From Oidiodendron maius Zn (taxonomy: Eukaryota; Ascomycota; Leotiomycetes; Myxotrichaceae), in assembly GCA_000827325.1 (NCBI GenBank), contig KN832885.1, positions 620,001 through 684,000 on the forward strand: a stretch of 64,000 nt of DNA. The letters run 5' to 3'. Position 1 is the first letter of the stretch, and the number at the start of each line of letters is the position of its first letter. Position numbers and translations under genes: made by a program. A model generated the notes under the pieces. The model searched no databases, was not told the origin of the DNA, and was given only the letters and a program-made list of their open reading frames with translations. Of the stretch, positions 1-9,517 are shown in pieces.

Positions 1-1364
1 ACTGGAAGTGCCCAGTAACCTTATTATTAAGAGAATTAGACCCAGCTACTGGCTGAGCGGGTTGATGTTCTTCTGGGGTGTCACGACTGTCTGCCAGGGC
101 GTGGTCTCGAGTTATGGGGGCTACATTGTGTGTCGTGTGTTCTTGGGGGTGTTCGAAGCTGGTGTTTTCCCAGGTGAGATTGATATCTTTCTAATTCTTA
201 AAACTGGATAGAGGTGTAATTGCTAAATGTACGATTCAGGGTGCGCATACCTCATCTCGATGTACTACAAGCGATTCGAGCTCCAGAAGAGGCTTGTGCT
301 CTTCTTCACCTCCTCAATGCTAGCAGGAGCTTTTGGTGGCGTACGTTCAGCTTCTCTTACCCAGAACCATTTGCTGAGATGATATATAGCTTCTTGCGTA
401 CGCAATCAGCCACATGGCAGGTATTGGAGGGTACAATGGCTGGAGATGGATCTTCATCATCGAAGGCCTCGCAACAATCGTTGTCTCCGTCGTTGCCTTC
501 TTTACCATTGTAGACTGGCCAGAGCAGGCAAGATTTCTGAGCGACGACGAGAAGGCTCTTGTAGCAAGACGGATTGCAGCAGACAATGCCGGAGGAACAG
601 CTCGCATGGACAAGCTCGATAGACCGGCCCTGAAACGCATCTTCTCAGACTGGAAAATCTGGTGCGGGTGCGTAATATATCTATACGTCTATTATATGCG
701 CTATTTCCGGCTAACCTCTTGCTTTAGAACCGTTATATATATGACTGTAACCACCACCGGCTATGCAACAAACTTCTTCATGCCCACCATCCTCACCCAA
801 ATGGGCTGGCTGGCCGCTGACGCCCAACTGCACACCATTCCCATTTATGGCGTCGGTTTCGTCGTCACACTCACCTGTGCCTGGTGGTCCGACCGCATCC
901 AGCACCGCTACGCCTTTACAGTCGTCGGCCTCACCATCGCCTGCATCGGATATGTGGTCCTGCTCTGCGAAGACAGGGTCTCTGTCGGTGCGCGGTACAC
1001 GGCGCTCTTCCTCGTCAATGTCGGAAACTACATAACGCAGCCCCTAGCAGTCGTCTGGCTCGCAAATAACATGGCAGGGCACTACAAACGTTCCTTTGGC
1101 GCCGCTCTACAAATTGGTATTGGGAACGTTGGCGGGATTATTGGATCGAATATCTTCATTCTGAAGGAGGCTCCGCATTATCATACTGGTTACGGAACCG
1201 GTCTGGGCATGCTCTTACTTGGTCTCGTGCTCTGCACCGTGTTCTGGTATGGATTGGGATGGGAAAATAAGAAGAGAGATCGTGGAGAGAGGGATTACAG
1301 GCTGGCATTACCCGAGGTGGATAACCTTGGAGATGATCATCCGGAATTTAGGTATAATTCTTGA
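1..1364 (+). CDS. MFS permease, Dal5/allantoate type (5' partial)
   Basis: Membrane transporter of the major facilitator superfamily, anion:cation symporter branch (Dal5, Tna1 and relatives), which imports organic anions such as allantoate, nicotinate or pantothenate. The first half of the protein lies outside the window. Exons are 1-173, 240-340, 390-667 and 728-1364, and all joins keep frame. The sequence opens on VPSNLIIKRIRPSYWLSG, the segment after TM2 that is characteristic of this family, then runs through the remaining membrane helices to a short charged cytoplasmic tail ending FRYNS. The loop after TM6 carries the usual acidic-basic stretch (ARFLSDDEKALVARR). The gene converges on a thiamine-diphosphate enzyme 0.3 kb downstream. 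The substrate cannot be read from sequence. Family assignment is firm; the missing N-terminus is only a window-edge effect. Confidence 0.88.
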
Positions 1365-1686
1365 AGGAAACGCGAGTTTTGTGTTCAAAGAAATGGGCCG
1401 GGTATCGGGAGGACGTGCGATTGTAACGATTTCCGCATGGCCTGTTAATAGCCTTCATACCCAGCAGTGCATGTAAGAACTATTAATATAGTATATAATT
1501 TCATTGCGATGAGGCCGTATAATGCCAAACGTTTCCATCTCTTTGTCTATATATTATGCATGTAAAGGCCTTCGAGTTTTATCATATCGATGGATTTCTA
1601 GAGTTGGGTATCGTTATGGATTAATCATATTGATAGACAGCTATATTGTACTAAGCTCGCAAGATTGAAATGGCATTACTTCCTAT
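1365..1686. other. Intergenic, convergent 3' ends
   Basis: This is the shared 3' flank of the MFS permease and the thiamine-diphosphate enzyme. It is AT-rich with short poly(A)-signal-like stretches around 1485-1560. No gene or repeat was recognised. Confidence 0.5.
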
Positions 1687-3628
1687 CTATGACCCAGGCT
1701 TCACCATCGCATCCACAACAGCCGTTTGCCCACCCAACACAGCCGCAACAGCTTTCCTCAATGTCTCCTCGATCTCTGATGCCGTCCTGATTTTGGCAGC
1801 AAACAGATCCCCGCCTGCAGCAGCTTTAGCTATGCCCGAATAGTCAGGCACAGGATCGAAAGAAATATTGATTTCTTCATTCGATGCTTGCGATCCAAGA
1901 CCATCAGGATGGACAAGGAGGAGAGATTTCCGGGGAGCGTTCCAGCCTGTGAAGTTGTTAGTTTTGTGATTGCCAGAAATCGTGGGGCTAATTGTCCATT
2001 GGATATGATGCTGATGGAGATTAAAGGTAAATGAAATCTGCCTGACCGTTATTGTTCAAAATAATCGTCAACACGGGTATTTTGTATCGCCTAGATATCC
2101 AGTATACGCTGGCCGGGAGACTAAACATATATGACCCGTCCCCTACTATCTGGCATACGAGCTTTCCCTTCCCAGCGCCGTTCTCAAACTCCGTTGCGAG
2201 TTTGATACCCAGCGCAGCACCTCCTGACCAGCCAAGTCCACCAGCACCGCAGTTGAACATTGAGCCTGGAAGTGTGGCTTGGATGTTATCCGCAATGAAG
2301 AGAGTGTTTGTGACAGCCTCGATGCAGAAGATAGTATCTTTCGGCGCGATCTTTCGTATCATGGAACATAGATGCCCTGAACCGAATGATCCATCCTCGT
2401 GAGGCCTCGCAAGCTCAGAAATACGGGAAAGTCTCTGCGAATGTGAGATAGACAGGGAATCCCATCTCTGAGCAAATACTGGCTCGTCTAATTCCTCAAT
2501 CAGGTCTATAGACGTGGCAAGATACTCATTAAGCTGGCTCAGGGCAGTGAAGCTGTCCGCGCGGTATCGAGCAACTGCGGCGAGGTAGAAAAGTGGCATC
2601 TGCTGCTTTAGAGGGTCGCTATCGATATGAAAGATCTTGGCAGTTGGTGATGGTTTGCACTGCGTAGGAATCCAGGGGACATCGCAATCGATGACGAGAA
2701 TAACGTCAGCTGTTTTAATACAGTCGTGTACGCCATACCGCACACTGAGCCATCCTCGATGGTCCGCCGGGAAACACATGTCACTGCCACCAGTGTCAAG
2801 AACTTGCAGCCCCTTGACGGCATCTGCAAGCTTCACCAGTTGAGCAGGTGTTTCGAAATTCTTACCAGAGTATCCAGTTATAATCAGAGGCTCGCGGGCG
2901 CCTACCAACGACTCACAGATGCTCTTGACTGCGTTGTTAGGGAGGGCGGCTGGCTCAATTGGATTCCAGTGATCCTTTTCCACTGAGTAAGGGTTAATCT
3001 CCTCCTCCATGATCTCTCTTGATCCGCATAGATAAACCGGACCCGCTGGTTCGCTTCGAGCGAATTGGAGTGCCCTATTAACCACCTGTTTAATGTTCTT
3101 GCCAGACTTGATTTCTGCCGAATACCGACAGTACTGAGCTACAATCTGCTTTTGGTCCGGGACGTCCTGTAGCCAGTGGATGAATTCCGTCCGAGATCCT
3201 CTCATCTCGCCCTCAAGCGTGATTGGAGAGACTCCAGCAAAGATGAGGACGGGCACCCGGCCAACACTTGCGTTGTGTATGGCGCACCCTAAGGCCTGGG
3301 TACCGACATCGACATGCACAATCACGCACTGAGGTTTTCGAGTCAACTGCGCGAATCCGTCTGCCATAGAGAGAGCAACCATCTAGCCCGTACAACCATG
3401 TTAGCAGCTACGAGGTAGGAAGCCGGACATTGTTCTGGAAGGATACAGAGAATGGCTCCGCACCTCGGTTGGACAAGTAATAATTCTCATGAATTTTCCT
3501 TGTCTCTCCTTCAGCCCTTTTGTTAGGGCCTCGATAATGCTTGGGTGATCAGAGCCTAAGTTGACAAAACAATGACTGACTCCAGCCTCCCAGATCGCCT
3601 CCAGAAAGGCGTAAGATGCTGTGTACAT
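1687..3628 (-). CDS. Thiamine-diphosphate-dependent enzyme (acetolactate synthase-like)
   Basis: Enzyme of the pyruvate-decarboxylase/acetolactate-synthase superfamily, which uses ThDP to cleave or join 2-oxoacids or similar carbonyl compounds. Exons on the minus strand are 3628-3464, 3382-2047 and 1946-1687, giving 586 aa. E55 in CPTEMVALSMADG is the glutamate that activates the cofactor. The ThDP/Mg motif starts at GDG (residues 469-471) and ends at the NNN stretch (498-500), followed across the last intron by GW. The order Pyr domain, central domain, PP domain and the length are normal for the family. It lacks an obvious mitochondrial presequence, so it is unlikely to be the biosynthetic Ilv2. 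It resembles the cytosolic benzoylformate-decarboxylase-like or 2-hydroxyacyl-lyase-like proteins common in filamentous fungi. The substrate is unknown. It shares a 0.55 kb upstream region with the acylcarnitine carrier. Confidence 0.88.
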
Positions 3629-4183
3629 GATTGTGGTCGAGAGCCAAATTTGACAGGGAAGTTCGGAGATGGATATAGAAAGGGAAACACGATCAGGGCG
3701 ATATATAAATATATATTTGATCTAAGTGGGATGGGATGGGTGTGTTGGATACTCCCGCTCACATCCGTCCCCAAATGCCGATCACCTTGGTCAATTAGGT
3801 GCTTTATGCACGGGATCCAGTTTTCTTTACTAGCTACCCACTAACTACCTAAGGTACCAAGGATCCAACGACCCGTTCTATTATTTTGGCCCTAGTAACG
3901 AGATGCTAGTAAGAACCTAGAGCGAGCGTTCTTCCCCACCATTCTTAAGAGTATCACGTGAGTTGTTCACCAGGCTCTTCGCTCACTCTTACATAAGCGA
4001 GGCTTCGGGTCCCGGTTTTCCATCTTGCCTCGGCTTTGTCTCTTCCCGCCGCCGCCGTCATATCGAAAAGCCACACACAACCGGGAAACACTTTCTTTAA
4101 AATCCTTATTCTCCCATCTTTCCCCAGTTCCTCTCTGTATATCGCTACTCTGCCGTGCTCTCCTCTCCTTTTCCTCTCCCGTG
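3629..4183. promoter_or_regulatory. Bidirectional upstream region
   Basis: This is the divergent promoter interval between the thiamine-diphosphate enzyme (minus) and the acylcarnitine carrier (plus). A CACGTG E-box lies near 3955. A pyrimidine-rich stretch from about 4075 to 4180, typical of fungal 5' leaders, precedes the carrier ATG at 4184. No coding potential was seen. Confidence 0.45.
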
Positions 4184-5282
4184 ATGCCTTCCTCCTCGTC
4201 TGCTGGCGCTCAAATCAACAGCAAGATCGACACCATCCTGCCCACCGCCTTCGCCGATAAAATCCCCCACCTGCCCGAAACAAAGGAGCAGCTCAAGGCT
4301 GACGTACAGGATGTGAAGCAAAAGTCCTTTTCTGGGCTCAGGAGTCTGGTAGCTGGAGGTTTCGGCGGCGTCTGCGCCGTCGTCGTCGGACATCCGTTTG
4401 ACCTTGTGAAGGTCCGTCTGCAGACCGCCGAGAGGGGCGTGTACAGTGGCGCGATCGATGTTGTGAGGAAGAGCATAGCCAGGGATGGACTCAGAAGAGG
4501 CTTGTATGCTGGTGTGAGCGCACCACTGGTTGGTGTTACTCCTATGTGTACGTTCTTCCCCTTCCTCGATTGCAATTCCTTGAAGCATTTTGCTAATTTA
4601 TCCTGAAACAGTCGCCGTATCTTTCTGGGGCTATGATGTGGGCAAAGGACTTGTCCGGCAATTTTCTACGGTACGCGACAATCAGCTTTCCATCGCGCAA
4701 ATCTCTGCTGCCGGGTTCTTCTCCGCAATTCCCATGACAGCTATTACCGCCCCATTCGAGCGCGTGAAAGTGCTTTTACAGATTCAGGGTCAGAAACAGC
4801 TTGCGCCGGGCGAGAAGCCCAAATACAGTGGTGGACTAGATGTCGTTCGTCAGTTATACAAAGAGGGTGGTGTGCGATCCGTTTTTAGAGGTTCATTTGC
4901 TACATTAGCACGAGATGGTCCCGGTTCTGCTGCATACTTCGCCACCTACGAATATATCAAGAGGAGGTTAACACCCGTTGATCCGGCTACAGGCAAACCC
5001 AGCGGAAACCTGAGTCTCCTCGCCATCACCAGTGCAGGCGCCGCAGCTGGCGTAGCAATGTGGATTCCGGTGTTCCCAGTGGACACCGTGAAGTCGAGAT
5101 TACAAACTATGGAGGGTAAGCCCACCTTGGGCGGGGTCATCGGAGGGCTGTATAGAAACGGTGGGTTGAAGGCATTCTTCCCTGGTTTTGGTCCGGCGCT
5201 CGCAAGAGCGGTACCGGCTAATGCTGCTACATTTTTGGGTGTTGAATTGGCACATCAATTCATGAATAAGACTTTCGGATAG
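4184..5282 (+). CDS. Mitochondrial carnitine/acylcarnitine carrier
   Basis: Inner-membrane carrier that exchanges acylcarnitine for carnitine, linking peroxisomal or cytosolic acyl units to mitochondrial metabolism (CRC1 in yeast, AcuH in Aspergillus). Exons are 4184-4547 and 4612-5282, 344 aa. Three tandem mitochondrial-carrier repeats show the PX[DE]XX[KR] signatures HPFDLVKVRLQT, APFERVKVLLQ and FPVDTVKSRLQT. The ATG at 4184 was chosen because the protein then begins MPSSSSAG with the family's usual N-terminal extension; upstream codons in frame are leader-like. The FERVKVLLQ motif of repeat 2 is diagnostic of the carnitine-carrier subfamily. Its neighbour PEX10 is also used in fatty-acid metabolism, though adjacency here is probably incidental. 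Confidence 0.93.
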
Positions 5283-5700
5283 ATGGATGCATACATACCT
5301 CGGTGCTTAACTAGATTAGAGGGTCGGGTTTAATGGCGTCCAGAGTGTATATACATTTCGTCTCTTTCGAAGTTCACATGAAATTGAGCGATTCAACATA
5401 GCTTATCTTAGTGAATATACATCGATATACACTGAAAAAAGCTGTGCAGGTGGGGTACCTCCGTTTACCCGAAAAGGGAGGGGTTCGTGTAATCTCTACC
5501 TCAAGGAAATGTTTCCGAATATATACATCACATTTTTGAAGGCCTAAGACAAGAAAATGCCCCTTGTGGTCAATATGATACAAGTTAATTGCAAGATCAA
5601 CAGTCTCTTCGAAAGAGATCGTGAATGTTTAGTTCGGGCATTATATATCTATTTTGCTTATTTTACAATTCATAATTACACGGCTCGATAGCTAGTTGAT
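5283..5700. other. Intergenic, convergent 3' ends
   Basis: 3' flanks of the acylcarnitine carrier and the NDUFAF5-like gene. The stretch is AT-rich and only short chance reading frames occur. Nothing recognisable was found. Confidence 0.5.
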
Positions 5701-6822
5701 CTAGTTAATCTGCCCACCACCCAGTATATCCTTAATATTAACCTGTCCACTTCCCCTAGGTAAAGGCTGCGCTTGATTAGGGCCTTCTTTCCAGCCAATC
5801 ATATATATCATCCTAAATGTTGCTGGTATTGAGCCATCCTCGTTCCCATGTAGCTCTTTATATATCCCTTCATTCGCAAGCAGCACGTCCCTCTTTATCG
5901 CGCCGGCCTCGCGGCCTAAAATAGCATTACTCTCGCCCATCGCTTGAAGATCTTGCATCAAAGCAAAAGTATTCGGGAAATCGACGATGATATCATCAAC
6001 ATCGACTGTCAACATCTTGAATCCTGCTTTTTGAAGAAGACCGCCCATGTCTCGCACATCCGCCAGAGGAGATATGTGTGGTGATACTCCTCCCCGCCTC
6101 TCCATATCAGCAAGCTGCAGTGATGTCCGGAGCTCGAATAACGTGTCTCCGCCGAACATAGCTGCTATGAACGGCGCATCTGGTTTCAGGATATGGTTCA
6201 CCTGTGATAATAACGAGGGTAGATCATTAATCCAGTGTATGCTGAGTGAGCTTAGAACGGCGTCAAAGGTGTTCGCTTTGTAAGGAAGACTCTCTTCATC
6301 CTGCAGCACTTCACGTGTGAGGTTTATCTCTTTGTTAAATGGCAGATCAGCGTCACGGTACAGCATTGAGCGTGAGGAGTCTGCTGCTGTGATGCGCGAT
6401 ATTCGTGATGATAGGGAAGGTGTGTTCGTATCTATGGCGTGAGAATCGGGACTGGGAAGGGTGAGTGCTCGGGCTATGTTGCAGGCGTTTGCGCCGAGAT
6501 CAAGGACGTGGTCAAAATGACGATTGATGTCCTGGAAAGGTGAGTATGTGTGTGCAATTGCCTAGGCGGAGCTTACGAGTAGTCTCTCCGACAGTCGTAT
6601 AGCCATTTCATCTTTCAGATAATCAACCTGTCGGCTTCTCTCAACATCTGCTGCTGCCCGCTCCCGCTGGAGATATTTTGTATGGCGATTGAAGATCTGC
6701 AGTGTAGGATTTCCAGGAGATTGGACCGCATAGGCTCGAGATATACATATCCTCTGCCTCAACGTAAGGCGCGGAAGCAATGGCCTTAATGATGGTGGCT
6801 TCATATTGAAAACCAATATCAT
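5701..6822 (-). CDS. NDUFAF5-like mitochondrial methyltransferase-fold protein
   Basis: Complex I assembly factor of the S-adenosylmethionine methyltransferase fold; the human protein NDUFAF5 hydroxylates an arginine of NDUFS7. Minus-strand exons are 6822-6577 and 6531-5701, 358 aa from the first ATG; a second ATG at residue 7 (MKPPSLRPLL) is an equally good start. The N-terminus is Arg/Leu-rich and fits a mitochondrial presequence. The strand-1 motif is VLDLGANACN at residues 91-100, where a second glycine is more usual. Further downstream are the family hallmarks SSLSIHWINDLP, PDAPFIAAMFGGDTLFELR and VDDIIVDFPNTFALMQDLQ. It is transcribed away from PEX10. Confidence 0.9.
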
Positions 6823-7109
6823 ACTAACCTTATTGCTGTGTAGAGCAGAAGCCCATGAGGCTGAAGCGGGAGGCTGACTGACTTTGTCGATGACTAAGCA
6901 TAAGGCCTATCTGAGCAACCTCGGCATCTCCAGCTTGGACATATTGAAATCATTTCTACTTTCATCAACGTCGCTGCAGACCAACTAATGCGGCAAACGC
7001 CGAGAACGGGATGATAATATACTCAGGTAGATCTCATAGAGCCATTCACAGTCACCAACAAAGACCAACCAACCCCAGATGACTGTCCGCCCAGTTGCAA
7101 TAACCATCC
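6823..7109. promoter_or_regulatory. Divergent promoter NDUFAF5-like / PEX10
   Basis: 287-bp interval between two divergent starts. It must hold both promoters. No clear TATA box or known operator was identified. Confidence 0.45.
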
Positions 7110-8213
7110 ATGGAACCATCACGCCCCAAAGAGCAGACAACATATAATTACCCCTTCGCTGCGGCTCCTGACATCATCCGTTCCCATCAGAAAGATGTCT
7201 ACTTCGAGGGCATCCTCCTAAACCATCTCTCCACGCTCCTGCGCCGCTTCTACGGAGCTCGATTCATCCACACCTATACGAACGAAGCGCAGACATTCTC
7301 CGAGCTCCTATACTTGTCTCTCACTACCCTTCTTGGGAACAGAACGCTAGGAGAAGAATATTGTGATATTATACAAGTTGAAGATGATACTCTAAGCCTT
7401 CCCAGTATTGGGAGGCGAGCGGGATATATAGTCACGGCTATTCTGTTACCGTATTCTCTGAACAAGGTCCTACCGTCGTTCAGGTCGAGGATACGTGCGA
7501 AACTGGAGAGCAACCTTGGACGTCTGTCGCGGATAAAACAGCAGAAATCATGGGTTTATAAGTTCCAGAATTATCTCCTTGAACATCTCTCTACGATTAC
7601 CTCCCCATCGCCACTCCATGCTCTCACCATCACGATATTTTATTTCTCAGGCGCATATTACCAGCTCTCAAAACGAGTCTTTGGCCTGCGGTACATTTTC
7701 ACCAAGAAGGTTGGAGAGAGTGAAGCAAGAGTCGGTTATGAAGTCTTGGGTGTTCTTCTGGTCGTGCAAATTGCAGTTCAGACGTGGCTACATGTGCATT
7801 CGACTCTTGCCAATGCTTCCATCGCCAACCAGAATGAAATAGTGGGAGGAACCGCTATGATAGATGGCGGAGTGGAAGTCTCACTGGACCCGAACTCCTA
7901 TAGTTCCAATCAAGAACTCCTCCTTGACAATCCTATTGCTCCTTCCAGCGCTGGGATTGCGAAGAGAACGAATACCAAAATACTACCAGGACCAAGATAT
8001 GACTTGAGGGAGGCCGAGGATGTGCTTGGGTATATACAAGGGCAGAATAGAAAATGTACACTGTGTTTAGAGGGACTGAAGGACCCGAGCGCCCCGCCGT
8101 GTGGACACATTTTCTGCTGGGAGTGTATTAGGGACTGGGTCATGGAAAAGCCGGAGTGTCCACTATGTAGGAGAGAGGCTTTGGCGAAGCAGATTTTACC
8201 GTTACGGATTTGA
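7110..8213 (+). CDS. PEX10: Peroxisome biogenesis factor 10 (RING E3 ligase)
   Basis: Peroxisomal membrane RING protein that works with Pex2 and Pex12 to ubiquitinate the import receptor Pex5. Single exon, 367 aa. The N-terminal Pex2/Pex12 domain opens with the family pattern AAPDIIRSHQKDVYFEGIL. Hydrophobic segments lie around residues 100-120, 165-190 and 205-225. The C-terminal C3HC4 RING spans about 316-353 (CTLCLEGLKDPSAPPCGHIF, then CWECI and CPLC) and is followed by only 14 residues ending LPLRI. All zinc ligands are present. The start at 7110 gives a normal N-terminus; a nearer upstream ATG at 7080 is out of frame. Confidence 0.96.
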   Translation: MEPSRPKEQTTYNYPFAAAPDIIRSHQKDVYFEGILLNHLSTLLRRFYGARFIHTYTNEAQTFSELLYLSLTTLLGNRTLGEEYCDIIQVEDDTLSLPSIGRRAGYIVTAILLPYSLNKVLPSFRSRIRAKLESNLGRLSRIKQQKSWVYKFQNYLLEHLSTITSPSPLHALTITIFYFSGAYYQLSKRVFGLRYIFTKKVGESEARVGYEVLGVLLVVQIAVQTWLHVHSTLANASIANQNEIVGGTAMIDGGVEVSLDPNSYSSNQELLLDNPIAPSSAGIAKRTNTKILPGPRYDLREAEDVLGYIQGQNRKCTLCLEGLKDPSAPPCGHIFCWECIRDWVMEKPECPLCRREALAKQILPLRI

Positions 8214-8333
8214 ACATGGATGCTACAACGAATGTCATGTTCAGTGTATGTGTATAATTTCCTTTTTCTGCCATCTGAGTGTCTAAACGTATAGTGAGAG
8301 CCATCTTGCATTAAACTTATATGACCATCTGAG

Positions 8334-8741
8334 TTACAAAACACATCGCTGCAGTTCCAACGCCCACCTCTTCCTTTTAGATCCTTTTGCTCTTTGTTCC
8401 CCTTTGTCCTCAAGCCTTGAGTCGTCCTCTGCCAGAATACTGACTGTATCAGGGCCAATTTTCAGTGCAGTATTCTCTATGGCTGTATCACCCCTCTCAC
8501 TTCTCCAGTTGCTGTCTGCCCCTCGAGATACCAGCAGTTGCACAGTTATCTCACGCCTCTCTACATCAGTCGATATCGTTGTGAATACTTCATGTCTGCC
8601 TTGCCCCAATATTCTATTACAATGAACCATGGCATGCAAAAGTGCAGTTTGCTCTTTATTATCATGCTCGTCAATGGATGCGTCGTTATCAAGCAGAAGT
8701 CGCACAATGTCCTTATGCCCGCCTACTGCAGCCTTCATCAA
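8334..8741 (-). pseudogene. Ankyrin-repeat protein remnant
   Basis: An open frame on the minus strand encodes one clear ankyrin unit (GGHKDIVRLLLDNDASIDEHDN, here split across the motif) and a second weaker one (ITVQLLVSRGADSNWRSERGDTA), then a charged C-terminal tail with KRKR. The frame has no ATG where a protein of this kind should start: upstream in the same frame a stop follows within about 12 nt, and no convincing upstream exon was found. It may be the last exon of a longer gene or a decayed copy. It lies between PEX10 and the NLR-like gene, whose class is often found among ankyrin and TPR proteins. Function unknown. Confidence 0.45.
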
Positions 8742-9517
8742 TCGAAGCCTTCATTTGTCATACTTTCCTTCGCCGATGAGGTATCTCCGAATGAATCTTC
8801 ATGTCTTCCATCTGGGGCAGGCCCATACCCCATCTTCGGTTACCGTACTCCGTACCTAGCTAGTTACTCCTTTCTTCTTTGCTTTACTATTCGCTTGAAA
8901 TAAAGCAGGGCGTCACTAGACTCGGAGGGCTTTGGTGAAGTACGCCTATAGAAAGACACAGAGGATGGGAGGGCAAGGGCTGTCAAAAGGATTCTAACGG
9001 CAAGCGCAAATTTAAGCAATGATGAATAATATCAGAAGGAGTTAAAAGCGCCATTGGAGTTCCAGGCAAGTCGAATTTGGATGGGACATAGTCTTCAACA
9101 TCCACTGACTGATGACAGTCCAAAGAAGCTGCCGTGTTTGTTGATTTCTTTGGCTGGTTCAGGGATGGCTTTGATGTCTTCTTGGCAATGGAATATATCC
9201 CGCTAGGAAATCGAAGCTCGAAATATCACTGAAAAGATGCTCTCACGTTTGGAGATTATGTACGCCGGACCTTTTACGCATCGTGATCTCATGCTGCAGG
9301 TAATGGACACCATGGTGGCTATCCTTCATACACCTTTATTCAGGTAAAAGGCACAGCAACAGGATCAGTGATACAAGCTAGCACGTGACAAGGTGTTGTT
9401 AAATGCACTAAAATTACAAGCCAGCCCCCCTCACCTGTCGTCATCCACGCATAATGAAATAATATTCAACTAGTAATGGTGCATATAATACTGCCTGGAA
9501 TTGTTTCTCCCTTGAAA
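8742..9517. other. Intergenic, no gene seen
   Basis: This is the interval between the ankyrin remnant and the 3' end of the NLR-like gene. Only short frames occur and no repeat or RNA gene was recognised. Confidence 0.45.
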
